Shown: positions 56,710-64,000 of the stretch, piece after piece
Layout: each line of letters starts with the position of its first letter
Numbering within the stretch: position 1 is the first letter of the stretch
Source: Kocuria sp. TGY1127_2
GTDB lineage: Bacteria; Actinomycetota; Actinomycetes; Actinomycetales; Micrococcaceae
Assembly (NCBI RefSeq): GCF_013394385.1
Contig: NZ_AP022834.1
Span: 1,364,001 to 1,428,000, forward strand
Direction: 5' to 3'
Length of the DNA: 64,000 nucleotides
The notes under the pieces: model-generated
What the model was told of the DNA's origin: nothing
Database searches by the model: none
What the model saw: the letters and a program-made list of their open reading frames with translations, nothing else
Translations under genes and position numbers: made by a program

Positions 56710-56728
56710 TAAATTAGGACATAATTTA
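56710..56728 (+). promoter_or_regulatory. Candidate SufR operator
   Basis: The perfect inverted repeat TAAATTA-GGACA-TAATTTA stands out in an otherwise GC-rich region and ends three bases before the first possible sufR start codon. It probably overlaps the promoter -10 region, consistent with autorepression by SufR. Assigned by position and symmetry only. Confidence 0.55.
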
Positions 56729-56731
56729 GTT

Positions 56732-57514
56732 GTGTATTTCGTGAAGGAAAAAGCCCAAGCCCAGGGCGCCTCTCCGCAGGGAGGTGCCGAGACTGAGGAA
56801 AGGACCCGGGATCGGGTCCTCCAAGGAGTGCTGGCACACGGTCCAGTGTCCGCGGCAGACCTTGGTCGGAACCTCGGTCTCACACCTGCCGCGATCCGGC
56901 GTCATCTCGAAGCACTTGAAAAAGACCAACTCATCGAAATCACCATGGTTCGTAAGCAAGGGGGCGGCGCCGGGAGGCCTGCCCGCCGTTATGTCATTGC
57001 CCCGCAGGGCCATGCCCGGCTCGGCAACGACTACCTTGATATAGCGATCGATTCGTTGAAAACGATCCGCGGAGCTTTGGGGCATGAAGCCCTGGAAAAC
57101 TTCGCGCACCAGCGGTTTAAGGAGATGGAACGGCGTTACCGTCCCATCGTCGATGCCGCCGGTCCGGATATCTCCGATCGTGCCAAGGCTCTCGGCGATG
57201 CCATGACCCGTGATGGATTCGTGGCCAGCACCTCAGTGATGGCCATGGGGAAAGCGGCCAAGACGGTCGAACTGCCTGAGCATCTGCTGTCCAGCATCCA
57301 GTTATGCCAGGGTCATTGCCCCGTGCGCGATCTTGCCCAAGAATTTCCCGAGTTCTGTGATGAAGAGACTCGCGTCATCGCCTCCCTTCTGGGGGTCGAT
57401 GTCCGAAGACTTTCCACCATGGCCGGGGGAGCCCACGTCTGCACCACACACATCCCGTTGGCTCGCGGGACACATCAAGCCACCGCTGCCTCTCGGGGAA
57501 GCGACACTCAGTAA
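56732..57514 (+). CDS. sufR: SufR-type iron-sulfur transcriptional regulator
   Basis: SufR is a winged-helix repressor that senses Fe-S status and controls the suf operon. The 260-residue protein has the DNA-binding domain near residues 28-75 (VLAHGPVSAADLGRNLGLTPAAIRRHLEALEKDQL, given in part). Cluster-ligand cysteines are placed in QLCQGHCPV, PEFCDEETR and AHVCTTHIP. GTG 56732 or GTG 56741 may be the start. With the operator ending three bases upstream, the mRNA may be leaderless or start within it. It is followed by sufB after 12 bp. Confidence 0.93.
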   Translation: MYFVKEKAQAQGASPQGGAETEERTRDRVLQGVLAHGPVSAADLGRNLGLTPAAIRRHLEALEKDQLIEITMVRKQGGGAGRPARRYVIAPQGHARLGNDYLDIAIDSLKTIRGALGHEALENFAHQRFKEMERRYRPIVDAAGPDISDRAKALGDAMTRDGFVASTSVMAMGKAAKTVELPEHLLSSIQLCQGHCPVRDLAQEFPEFCDEETRVIASLLGVDVRRLSTMAGGAHVCTTHIPLARGTHQATAASRGSDTQ

Positions 57515-57526
57515 GGAAAGGTCTCA

Positions 57527-58984
57527 ATGACTGAACAAGTTGAGCGCAATGCCGACGGAAATGTCATTTCCGACGTTCTGGAGAGGAACCCGGAGCTCGA
57601 AGGCATCGGAACGTACCAATACGGTTGGTACGACTCCGACGACGCCGGCCAATCTGCCAAACGCGGTCTGAACGAGGACGTCGTTCGCGACATCTCGAAC
57701 AAGAAGAGCGAACCGGAATGGATGCTGAACCTCAGGCTCAAGGCCCTGAAGTTCTTTGATCGCAAGCCCATGCCGACGTGGGGTGCAGACCTCACCGGCA
57801 TCGACTTCGACAACATCAAATACTTCGTCCGTTCGACGGAGCGTCAGGCTGAGTCCTGGGAGGACTTGCCGGAAGACATCCGCAACACGTACGAGAAGCT
57901 GGGCATCCCGGAGGCCGAGCGGAACCGCTTGGTTGCCGGCGTCGCGGCTCAGTATGAGTCCGAGGTCGTATACCACCAGATCCGTGAAGACCTTGAGCGC
58001 CAAGGCGTGATCTTCATGGACACGGACACCGCACTCAAGGAACACCCCGAGTTCTTCGAGGAGTACTTCGGTACGGTCATTCCCGTGGGCGACAACAAGT
58101 TCGCCGCCCTTAACACGGCCGTATGGTCGGGCGGTTCCTTCGTTTACGTTCCGCCGGGAGTCCACGTCGAGATCCCGTTGCAGGCCTATTTCCGTATCAA
58201 TACGGAAAACATGGGTCAGTTCGAGCGCACCCTGATCATTGCCGATGAGGACTCATACGTTCACTACATCGAGGGTTGCACGGCTCCGATTTACAAGTCG
58301 GATTCGTTGCACTCTGCGGTTGTTGAGATCGTGTGCAAGAAGAACGCTCGCGTTCGCTACACGACCATTCAGAACTGGTCGAATAACGTCTACAACCTGG
58401 TGACCAAGCGCGCCATTGCACACGAGGGCGCGACCATGGAATGGATCGATGGCAACATCGGTTCCAAGGTCACACAGAAGTACCCGGCCGTTTACATGGT
58501 CGGAGAGCACGCCAAGGGCGAGACGCTCTCGATTGCCTTCGCGGGCGAGGGCCAGCACCAGGACACCGGTTCGAAGATGGTTCACATCGCCCCGAACACC
58601 TCCAGCTCCATCGTCTCCAAGTCGGTGGCTCGCGGCGGCGGACGTGCCGCCTACCGAGGGCTCGTCCAAGTCAGAGAGGGCGCCAAGCACTCGAAGAACA
58701 ATGTGGTTTGTGACGCTCTGCTCGTCGACACGATCTCGCGATCGGACACGTATCCCTACATCGATATCCGCGAGGACGAGGTGACGTTGGGACACGAGGC
58801 GACGGTTTCTCGTGTGTCCGAGGAGCAGCTGTTCTACTTGCAGCAGCGCGGTCTGCCCGAAGACGAGGCGATGGCCATGATCGTTCGTGGCTTCGTCGAG
58901 CCGATTGCCCGCGAACTGCCGATGGAGTACGCGCTCGAGTTGAACCGTCTTATCGAACTCCAGATGGAAGGATCCGTAGGCTAA
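57527..58984 (+). CDS. sufB: Fe-S cluster assembly protein SufB
   Basis: SufB is the scaffold subunit of the SufBCD complex on which Fe-S clusters form. It is 485 residues with the beta-helix core motifs [20 protein letters not shown] (in part), [25 protein letters not shown] and the C-terminal [21 protein letters not shown]. The conserved cysteine in [14 protein letters not shown] is present. ATG 57527 follows AAGGAAAGG. No intein or insertion is seen, although SufB inteins occur in mycobacteria. Confidence 0.97.
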   Translation: MTEQVERNADGNVISDVLERNPELEGIGTYQYGWYDSDDAGQSAKRGLNEDVVRDISNKKSEPEWMLNLRLKALKFFDRKPMPTWGADLTGIDFDNIKYFVRSTERQAESWEDLPEDIRNTYEKLGIPEAERNRLVAGVAAQYESEVVYHQIREDLERQGVIFMDTDTALKEHPEFFEEYFGTVIPVGDNKFAALNTAVWSGGSFVYVPPGVHVEIPLQAYFRINTENMGQFERTLIIADEDSYVHYIEGCTAPIYKSDSLHSAVVEIVCKKNARVRYTTIQNWSNNVYNLVTKRAIAHEGATMEWIDGNIGSKVTQKYPAVYMVGEHAKGETLSIAFAGEGQHQDTGSKMVHIAPNTSSSIVSKSVARGGGRAAYRGLVQVREGAKHSKNNVVCDALLVDTISRSDTYPYIDIREDEVTLGHEATVSRVSEEQLFYLQQRGLPEDEAMAMIVRGFVEPIARELPMEYALELNRLIELQMEGSVG

Positions 58985-58987
58985 AAC

Positions 58988-60304
58988 ATGACTGATCAGA
59001 TCAAACAGGAGCAGACCGAGGCTCCCGAGAATGTCGACGGCGTTCATGTCGGCGAAGCACGTCCGGCCATTCCGGGAATGGATCAGGAAGGCGAAAAGCT
59101 TTCCCCGGACCTCGCAACGGATGACACCATCCGGGCCCGGAAGTCCGCGAACGCGGGAGATACGGGATCCCAGGTCATGCATTCCCGGGCGGAGCGCCCA
59201 TGGAGCTTCGACGTCGCGGATTTCTCGTTGCCCAATGGGCGCGAGGAGGAATGGCGTTTCACCCCGATCAAGAAGATTGCGCGCCTGTTCGAGGATGCGG
59301 CCAGCGAAGAGGTCGACGGAGCTCCGGCAGCGAAAGTTTCGTTCGACGGGCCGGAATCATGGCTCGCCGGGAAACTGGCTCAAGGAGAGTCTCCGCGAGA
59401 CACCGTTCTGCGGCCTTCGGACCGCGCGGCGGTCGTCGGTTCCGCCAACGCTCCTGAAGCCTTGCACGTTCGCGTGCCGGACAACGAGGAGCGACGAGAA
59501 CCAGTAACGGTTCGGATCGTGGGACAGTCCGCATCGGCGCGCTCGAACAACCACCTGGTTGTCGAGGCCGGGGCGAACTCGCACAGCACAGTTGTGATCG
59601 AGCACACCGGTTCGGCCGTGCACAACGGGAACGTCGAGGTCATCGTCGGCCAGGGTGCCACGCTGACCGTCATCTCGTTGCAGCGCTGGAATAACGACAC
59701 TCTGCATGTCGGACAGCATGATGCCGAGGTCGGCAAGGATGCTCACTACAAGCACATCAACGTGACGTTGGGCGGTGACGTCGTTCGACTCAACTCGAAT
59801 GTGCGCTTTGCCGACGAAGGGGCGAATGCGCAGCTTTTCGGCTTGTACTTCGCCGATTCGGGTCAGCACCTCGAGCATCGCTCGTTCGTGGATCACAACG
59901 CTCCACGTAATACCTCCAACGTCCTGTACAAGGGCGCGTTGCAGGGCGAGAAAGCCCATACCGTGTGGGTCGGAGACGTGCTCATCCAGAAGGCCGCAGA
60001 AGGAACGGACAGCTACGAGAAAAATCAAAACCTCGTGCTGACCGACGGTGCGCGGGCAGACTCGGTGCCCAACCTCGAAATCGAAACCGGCATCATCGAG
60101 GGTGCAGGCCACGCCTCGACGACTGGTCAGCTCGACGACGAGCACCTCTGGTACCTCATGGCTCGCGGCATTCCGGAGAAGCAGGCCCGCCGTCTGGTCG
60201 TGCGTGGCTTCCTCTACGAAATCATTCAGCAGATCCGCGTATCCGAGCTAGAGGACTCCCTGATGGATGCCCTCGAGGACGAGCTGGCGATCAGCAACAA
60301 CTAA
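58988..60304 (+). CDS. sufD: Fe-S cluster assembly protein SufD
   Basis: SufD pairs with SufB in the scaffold complex. The 438-residue protein has a variable N-terminal region of about 60 residues, then REEEWRFTPIKKIARLF, the beta-helix core and the conserved C-terminal block SFVDHNAPRNTSNVLYKG with the His needed for iron acquisition, followed by RRLVVRGFLYEIIQQI. It starts three bases after the sufB stop. Confidence 0.96.
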   Translation: MTDQIKQEQTEAPENVDGVHVGEARPAIPGMDQEGEKLSPDLATDDTIRARKSANAGDTGSQVMHSRAERPWSFDVADFSLPNGREEEWRFTPIKKIARLFEDAASEEVDGAPAAKVSFDGPESWLAGKLAQGESPRDTVLRPSDRAAVVGSANAPEALHVRVPDNEERREPVTVRIVGQSASARSNNHLVVEAGANSHSTVVIEHTGSAVHNGNVEVIVGQGATLTVISLQRWNNDTLHVGQHDAEVGKDAHYKHINVTLGGDVVRLNSNVRFADEGANAQLFGLYFADSGQHLEHRSFVDHNAPRNTSNVLYKGALQGEKAHTVWVGDVLIQKAAEGTDSYEKNQNLVLTDGARADSVPNLEIETGIIEGAGHASTTGQLDDEHLWYLMARGIPEKQARRLVVRGFLYEIIQQIRVSELEDSLMDALEDELAISNN

Positions 60305-60349
60305 TGCCGTTTGGCGACGGAAGAACTTCACAACCTTCAGAGGAGAACA

Positions 60350-61114
60350 ATGTCCACTCTTGAGATCAAGGATCTGCACGTATCCGTCATCCTCGATGAC
60401 GAAAACACCAAGCCGATTCTCAAAGGCGTCAACCTGACGATCAAGTCGGGCGAGATCCACGCGATCATGGGGCCCAACGGCTCGGGCAAGTCGACCTTGG
60501 CGTCGACGATTGCCGGGCACCCCAAGTACAAGGTCGACTCTGGCGAGATCTTGCTCGATGGCGAGGACGTCACCCAGATGTCCGTGGATGAGCGAGCGCG
60601 CGCTGGCCTGTTCCTGGCCATGCAGTACCCGGTTGAGATCCCCGGCGTGACGATGTCCAACTTCTTGCGTTCCGCGAAGACCGCAGTCTCCGGCGAGGCT
60701 CCGGCGCTGCGCACGTGGACCAAGGACGTCAAGGGCGCAATGAACCAGCTCAAGATCGATCCGGACTTCGTGTCGCGTAACGTCAACGAAGGTTTCTCCG
60801 GCGGCGAGAAGAAGCGCCATGAGATCCTTCAGCTCGAGCTGCTCCAGCCCAAGTTCGGGATCCTCGATGAGACCGACTCCGGCTTGGACATCGACGCGCT
60901 GCAGGTCGTCTCCGAGGGCGTCAACCGCGCCCACGAGGCCAACGATCTCGGTGTCGTGCTCATTACCCACTACACCCGCATTTTGCGCTACATCAAGCCC
61001 GACTTCGTCCATGTGTTCGTTGACGGTCACGTCGCCGACCAGGGCGGCCCAGAGTTGGCCGAACGACTGGAGGAAGAGGGCTACATCGGCTACCTTCAGG
61101 GAGCAAAAGCATGA
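60350..61114 (+). CDS. sufC: Fe-S cluster assembly ATPase SufC
   Basis: SufC is the ABC-type ATPase of the SufBCD complex. It is 254 residues from ATG 60350 (MSTLEIKDLHVSV), preceded by AGAGGAGA. Walker A is IMGPNGSGKSTLASTI, the signature is GFSGGEKKRHEILQ and Walker B is FGILDETDSGLDIDAL, the SufC-specific form. It overlaps the next gene by ATGA. Confidence 0.97.
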   Translation: MSTLEIKDLHVSVILDDENTKPILKGVNLTIKSGEIHAIMGPNGSGKSTLASTIAGHPKYKVDSGEILLDGEDVTQMSVDERARAGLFLAMQYPVEIPGVTMSNFLRSAKTAVSGEAPALRTWTKDVKGAMNQLKIDPDFVSRNVNEGFSGGEKKRHEILQLELLQPKFGILDETDSGLDIDALQVVSEGVNRAHEANDLGVVLITHYTRILRYIKPDFVHVFVDGHVADQGGPELAERLEEEGYIGYLQGAKA

Positions 61115-61452
61115 GTGAAACCGCAACCGAAGCCCCGGAAGGGCAACCCACTGAGCAGGAAATCGAAGACGCTCTCGCGAACGTTATCGATCCCGAGCTT
61201 GGCGTCAATATCGTGGACCTCGGGCTGCTGTACGGAACGCGTTGGGATGACCAGGGTGGTCTGATCATGGACATGACCCTGACCACTGCGGCCTGCCCGC
61301 TTCAGGACGTCATCGAGGAGCAAGTGGCCCAGAACTTGGAGCCCTTGGTCGACGAATGGCATGTGAACTGGGTTTGGATGCCGCCGTGGGGACCCGAACG
61401 CATCACGGAAGAAGGTCGCGACCAGATGCGCGCCCTCGGATTCAATATCTAG
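61111..61452 (+). CDS. sufT: SufT-like metal-sulfur cluster assembly factor (DUF59/MIP18)
   Basis: A 113-residue MIP18/PaaD-family protein that helps mature Fe-S proteins. The conserved segments are VIDPELGVNIVDLGLLYG, MTLTTAACPLQDVIEEQV with the reactive Cys in AACPL, and VWMPPWGPERITEEGR. It is coupled to sufC by a four-base overlap. No sufS (cysteine desulfurase) or sufU gene follows, so sulfur supply must come from elsewhere in the genome. Confidence 0.92.
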   Translation: MSETATEAPEGQPTEQEIEDALANVIDPELGVNIVDLGLLYGTRWDDQGGLIMDMTLTTAACPLQDVIEEQVAQNLEPLVDEWHVNWVWMPPWGPERITEEGRDQMRALGFNI

Positions 61453-61475
61453 AGAATTCCTCTCCGGCGAAGATC

Positions 61476-61515
61476 AGGGCCGGTGCCAGCTTGATTTCAG
61501 GCAGGCACCGGCCCT
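61476..61515. terminator. Terminator between the suf operon and phoX
   Basis: AGGGCCGGTGCC (61476-61487) pairs with GGCACCGGCCCT (61504-61515) across a 16-base loop, 24 bp after the suf operon. Beyond it (61516-61642) I see nothing definite. Confidence 0.65.
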
Positions 61516-61642
61516 CATGCGCGTCGTGAGGACCGCGCGTCGACACCGTCTCTGGCGAGGAGGAATTTCTGTTCATTCCACAGGCTCGTGCTTGCGGAGG
61601 TGTCCCACCTCGTGCAACCCCTTGCAGGGCGGCCCGCCGGCT

Positions 61643-63781
61643 TCAGACTCCGATACGGCCGTAGTCCTTCTTCCACACGACCGCCGTTGACGGGCGCGCG
61701 ACGGACGTCCCGCCGTCGGGCCAGTGCGACGTCGTCGACTCGACGGTGGCTTGATCGTCTTCACCCGGATGCTGCACGTTGATCAGAACACGCTTGTCCT
61801 GGATGACCGGCCCGCAGGTTTCGGCGCCTTCGGGGACCGTGAGGAATTGTTTGGTCAGCCCCCGGTTTTCTCCTTCGAGGGACACCGCGAACAAACCATC
61901 ATTGGATTTGAGCGCGTTCCCATCTGTCGAGATCCACAAGTTACCGTGCGGATCGAAGGCGAGATTGTCAGGACAGGAGATGGGCGAGACGCTGGATTTG
62001 TCGAACCCTCCGAAATAGGTTTCGGCATCATTCGGGTCGCCGCACACCAGCAACAGGTTCCAAGAGAATTGCTCACCCGTGTGGTCATCGTCCACCTCCA
62101 GGACCATGCCGTTCTTGTTTTCCTTGACGGGAGCGTACTCGGCAGTGGGAGCGTCGTCCTTGCCGGGGCGATTGGCACCACGGTAGGAGTTGTTGGTCAA
62201 GGCGGCGTAGACCTTGCCTGTTTTGGAGCTGGGCTGAATGTCCTCCGGCCGATCCATCTTAGTGGCACCCGCATGGTCGGCAGCCAAGCGAGTGAAGACC
62301 AGTACTTCTTCGCCCTCCATTCCGTCCACATGCGATTCGACTTTTCCGTCGGCGGTGCAAGTCGCCAATTTGAGCCATTGGCCGTCCCCGTCGTAAGCAC
62401 TGTCTTCCGGAAGCTCACCTTCTACGAAGTCCTCGGAGTTTCCGCTGAACTGCGCAGCGTACAGAGTCCCCTCGTCCAGGGCACGCATGTTTTCCTGCCG
62501 GGCATGATCCGAATTCCCGGGGACGATAAGGCGGGAGGAAACGAATTTGTAAATGTATTCGAAGCGGGAGTCATCGCCCGAATAGGCCACGATCGTTCCG
62601 TCATCGGTCACGTGAATTGTGGCTGCCTCGTGTTTGAAGCGGCCCAGGGCGGTGTGTTTGATCGGTGTCGACGTGGGGTCCCAAGGGTCGACTTCGATGA
62701 TGTAGTTGAAACGGTATGGCTCATTCGGCTCTTTTCGGATGTCGAATCGATCGTCGAAATCCTCCCATCGGCGAGCCGTTTCGGGATCTTCCATGCCGTA
62801 ACGCTTGTAACGTTCTTTGGCGCTCTCGTCGTCGACGTCGCCGCCGCCAGCAAAGTACTGGTCGACGTTCTCCTCTCCCGAGAGGACGGTTCCCCACGGG
62901 GTGACGCTGCCCGAGCAGTTGTTGAGAGTGCCTCGGACCCTCGTACCGGTCGGGTCCATCGAGGTCTTGAGCAAGTCCGATCCCGCCGCAGGGCCGACTA
63001 ACCGGAACTCGGTCGTCCCGGTGATGCGCCGGTTGTACTTACCCATGACCGGCTCGAGCTTGCCGTCTCGGTCGTTGCCCGCCACCTCGACAATGCTCAG
63101 ACCATGTGACTCCCATTCCGTTCGAACCTGCTCTTCGGTGGGGGCCTCGGCGTCATAACCGGGGAACATCTGCTGGGGAGTGGTGTACTCGTGATTGCTC
63201 ACCAGCAAAAAGCGATGGTCCTGACCTTCAATCGGAATAAGCTCGGCGAAATCGCAGTTGAATCCGAATTGTTGAGCTGCGGACTCCGGGGATTGATGGT
63301 TCAGATCCCATGTGGGCGCCCCGGGGACTACCGGGTCGCCCCATCTGATCACGACGTCGCTCACATATCCTTCCGGGACCGTGATGGCGTCCTCTGTGTT
63401 GGGTGCAACCATCTCAAAACGCAAGCCTTCCGGGGTCTTCGCTCCCATCCCGGCCGAGTTCTCGGTGGAACCACCACCGGCCGCTCCTGATGCCGGCTCT
63501 TGACCGCAAGCAGCCAGAAGACCGGCGCCACCGACCGTCATCGCGGCAGCGCCGAAGCCTTTCAGCATGGACCGACGGTCGAATTTCTGGCGTACGACGT
63601 CGCGGAAATAATCGTTGTTAGAGGTATTGGACACTGGTTTGGCGCAAGCATTACCACACTTGTAAACGCAAGTACGGTGCGAGCGACCAGAGGTGAAGTC
63701 GAGAAGGGCCAGTAGTTTACGGCCTTGAGGAGCCAAATTTTCTCCTGTGTGCGATGGATCGGTTAGGCGGACGTGGCACAT
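61643..63781 (-). CDS. phoX: Alkaline phosphatase PhoX, Tat-exported lipoprotein-like
   Basis: A PhoX-type (DUF839) phosphomonoesterase of 712 residues, which releases phosphate outside the cell using iron and calcium. The Tat motif RRSMLKGFGAAAMTVGGAG is at about residue 69 and is followed by a lipobox-like LLAACG. A stretch of about 65 residues before it includes CVYKCGNACAKPVSNTSNN, which I recall as typical of actinobacterial PhoX. Family blocks are LNNCSGSVTPWGTVLSGEEN, RFKHEAATIH and LWISTDGNALKSNDGLFAV (in part). Probably phosphate-regulated. Confidence 0.93.
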   Translation of the reverse strand: MCHVRLTDPSHTGENLAPQGRKLLALLDFTSGRSHRTCVYKCGNACAKPVSNTSNNDYFRDVVRQKFDRRSMLKGFGAAAMTVGGAGLLAACGQEPASGAAGGGSTENSAGMGAKTPEGLRFEMVAPNTEDAITVPEGYVSDVVIRWGDPVVPGAPTWDLNHQSPESAAQQFGFNCDFAELIPIEGQDHRFLLVSNHEYTTPQQMFPGYDAEAPTEEQVRTEWESHGLSIVEVAGNDRDGKLEPVMGKYNRRITGTTEFRLVGPAAGSDLLKTSMDPTGTRVRGTLNNCSGSVTPWGTVLSGEENVDQYFAGGGDVDDESAKERYKRYGMEDPETARRWEDFDDRFDIRKEPNEPYRFNYIIEVDPWDPTSTPIKHTALGRFKHEAATIHVTDDGTIVAYSGDDSRFEYIYKFVSSRLIVPGNSDHARQENMRALDEGTLYAAQFSGNSEDFVEGELPEDSAYDGDGQWLKLATCTADGKVESHVDGMEGEEVLVFTRLAADHAGATKMDRPEDIQPSSKTGKVYAALTNNSYRGANRPGKDDAPTAEYAPVKENKNGMVLEVDDDHTGEQFSWNLLLVCGDPNDAETYFGGFDKSSVSPISCPDNLAFDPHGNLWISTDGNALKSNDGLFAVSLEGENRGLTKQFLTVPEGAETCGPVIQDKRVLINVQHPGEDDQATVESTTSHWPDGGTSVARPSTAVVWKKDYGRIGV

Positions 63782-63836
63782 GCCATAGTTTGAACCTAGG
63801 CGTCTTGGATGACTCCGAACCTGCCGCGCCGTAAAG

Positions 63837-63858
63837 GGGGTGGCAACGCGAGGTTAAC
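63837..63858 (-). promoter_or_regulatory. Possible PHO box upstream of phoX
   Basis: On the minus strand GTTAACCTCGC and GTTGCCACCCC form two adjacent 11-base units that partly fit the actinobacterial PhoP direct-repeat consensus. They end about 55 bp before the phoX start. The match is imperfect. Confidence 0.35.
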
Positions 63859-63943
63859 TTGTCCGGGGCGGAAGAGAGTTCCCCGTCTCACGGTGACCAA
63901 GTGGCTGCACAGACACCGCTGTCCCGTAGGATGGAAAGGATGC

Positions 63944-64000
63944 GTGATTGAGCACCAGGCACGTCGGGAACCAACGACCCGGTCTCACGCTCCGCCGAAT
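63944..64000 (+). CDS. Possible start of a gene running off the window
   Basis: GTG 63944 is preceded by GGAAAGGA and opens a frame (VIEHQARREPTTRS) that continues to the window end. Only 19 codons are visible, so neither reality nor function can be judged. The rest of 63782-63943 holds the phoX upstream region and nothing else that I can support. Confidence 0.3.
   Translation, partial: MIEHQARREPTTRSHAPPN

Overview
The window is mostly conserved core chromosome from a moderately high-GC actinobacterium. The gene content and order fit Micrococcales, most likely Micrococcaceae: proBA-nadD-rsfS, nrdHIEF, uvrA/uvrC-rapZ-yvcK-whiA-gap-pgk-tpiA-secG, tkt-tal-zwf-opcA-pgl, ctaB/ctaA and sufRBDC-T. 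The organism is inferred from gene order, SufR/WhiA/OpcA/RapZ-type families and frequent GTG/TTG starts; no marker gene fixes the genus.

Layout. 1-4.6 kb: end of proB, then proA, a small membrane protein, nadD, a tail-anchored protein of unknown function and rsfS. 4.7-5.4 kb: two nearly identical tRNA-Ala(GGC) genes flanking a MhuD-like monooxygenase. 5.36-10.8 kb: a decayed accessory island starting at the second tRNA. It holds a serine-recombinase remnant, a TetR/quinone-oxidoreductase divergent pair, an ImmA/IrrE-like remnant, an intact aldo/keto reductase, a broken XRE/MmyB regulator and a truncated second aldo/keto reductase. 10.9-14.4 kb: a manganese ABC transporter (mntABC) with a convergent MntR-type regulator, then a fragment of an anion transporter. 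14.7-20.2 kb: an APP1-type phosphatase and the class Ib ribonucleotide reductase genes with tandem NrdR boxes. 20.5-31.6 kb: SRPBCC protein, SulP transporter, LplA-like ligase, SRAP/HMCES protein, GNAT, S33 peptidase, Ski2-like helicase, fhs and an MBL hydrolase. 31.8-41.3 kb: uvrA, HAD phosphatase, plsC, uvrC, rapZ, yvcK, whiA. 41.7-45.3 kb: gap, pgk, tpiA, secG. 45.4-52.1 kb (minus strand): tkt, tal, zwf, opcA, pgl. 52.4-56.6 kb: ctaB, ctaA and an ABC exporter. 56.7-61.5 kb: sufR-sufB-sufD-sufC-sufT. 61.6-63.8 kb: Tat-exported PhoX phosphatase.

The genes cover lower glycolysis and the oxidative/non-oxidative pentose phosphate pathway, dNTP synthesis by a (probably Mn-dependent) NrdEF enzyme, Mn uptake, heme A synthesis for cytochrome oxidase, Fe-S cluster assembly and excision repair. 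Many convergent or operon-end boundaries carry strong inverted-repeat terminators.

I found no convincing undescribed multi-gene system. The points most worth checking are the MhuD homologue that lacks the usual heme-ligand histidine, the decayed tRNA-linked island, the operator inside the mnt promoter with its folded leader, the candidate SufR operator at the start of sufR, and a probable CTG start codon downstream of nadD.
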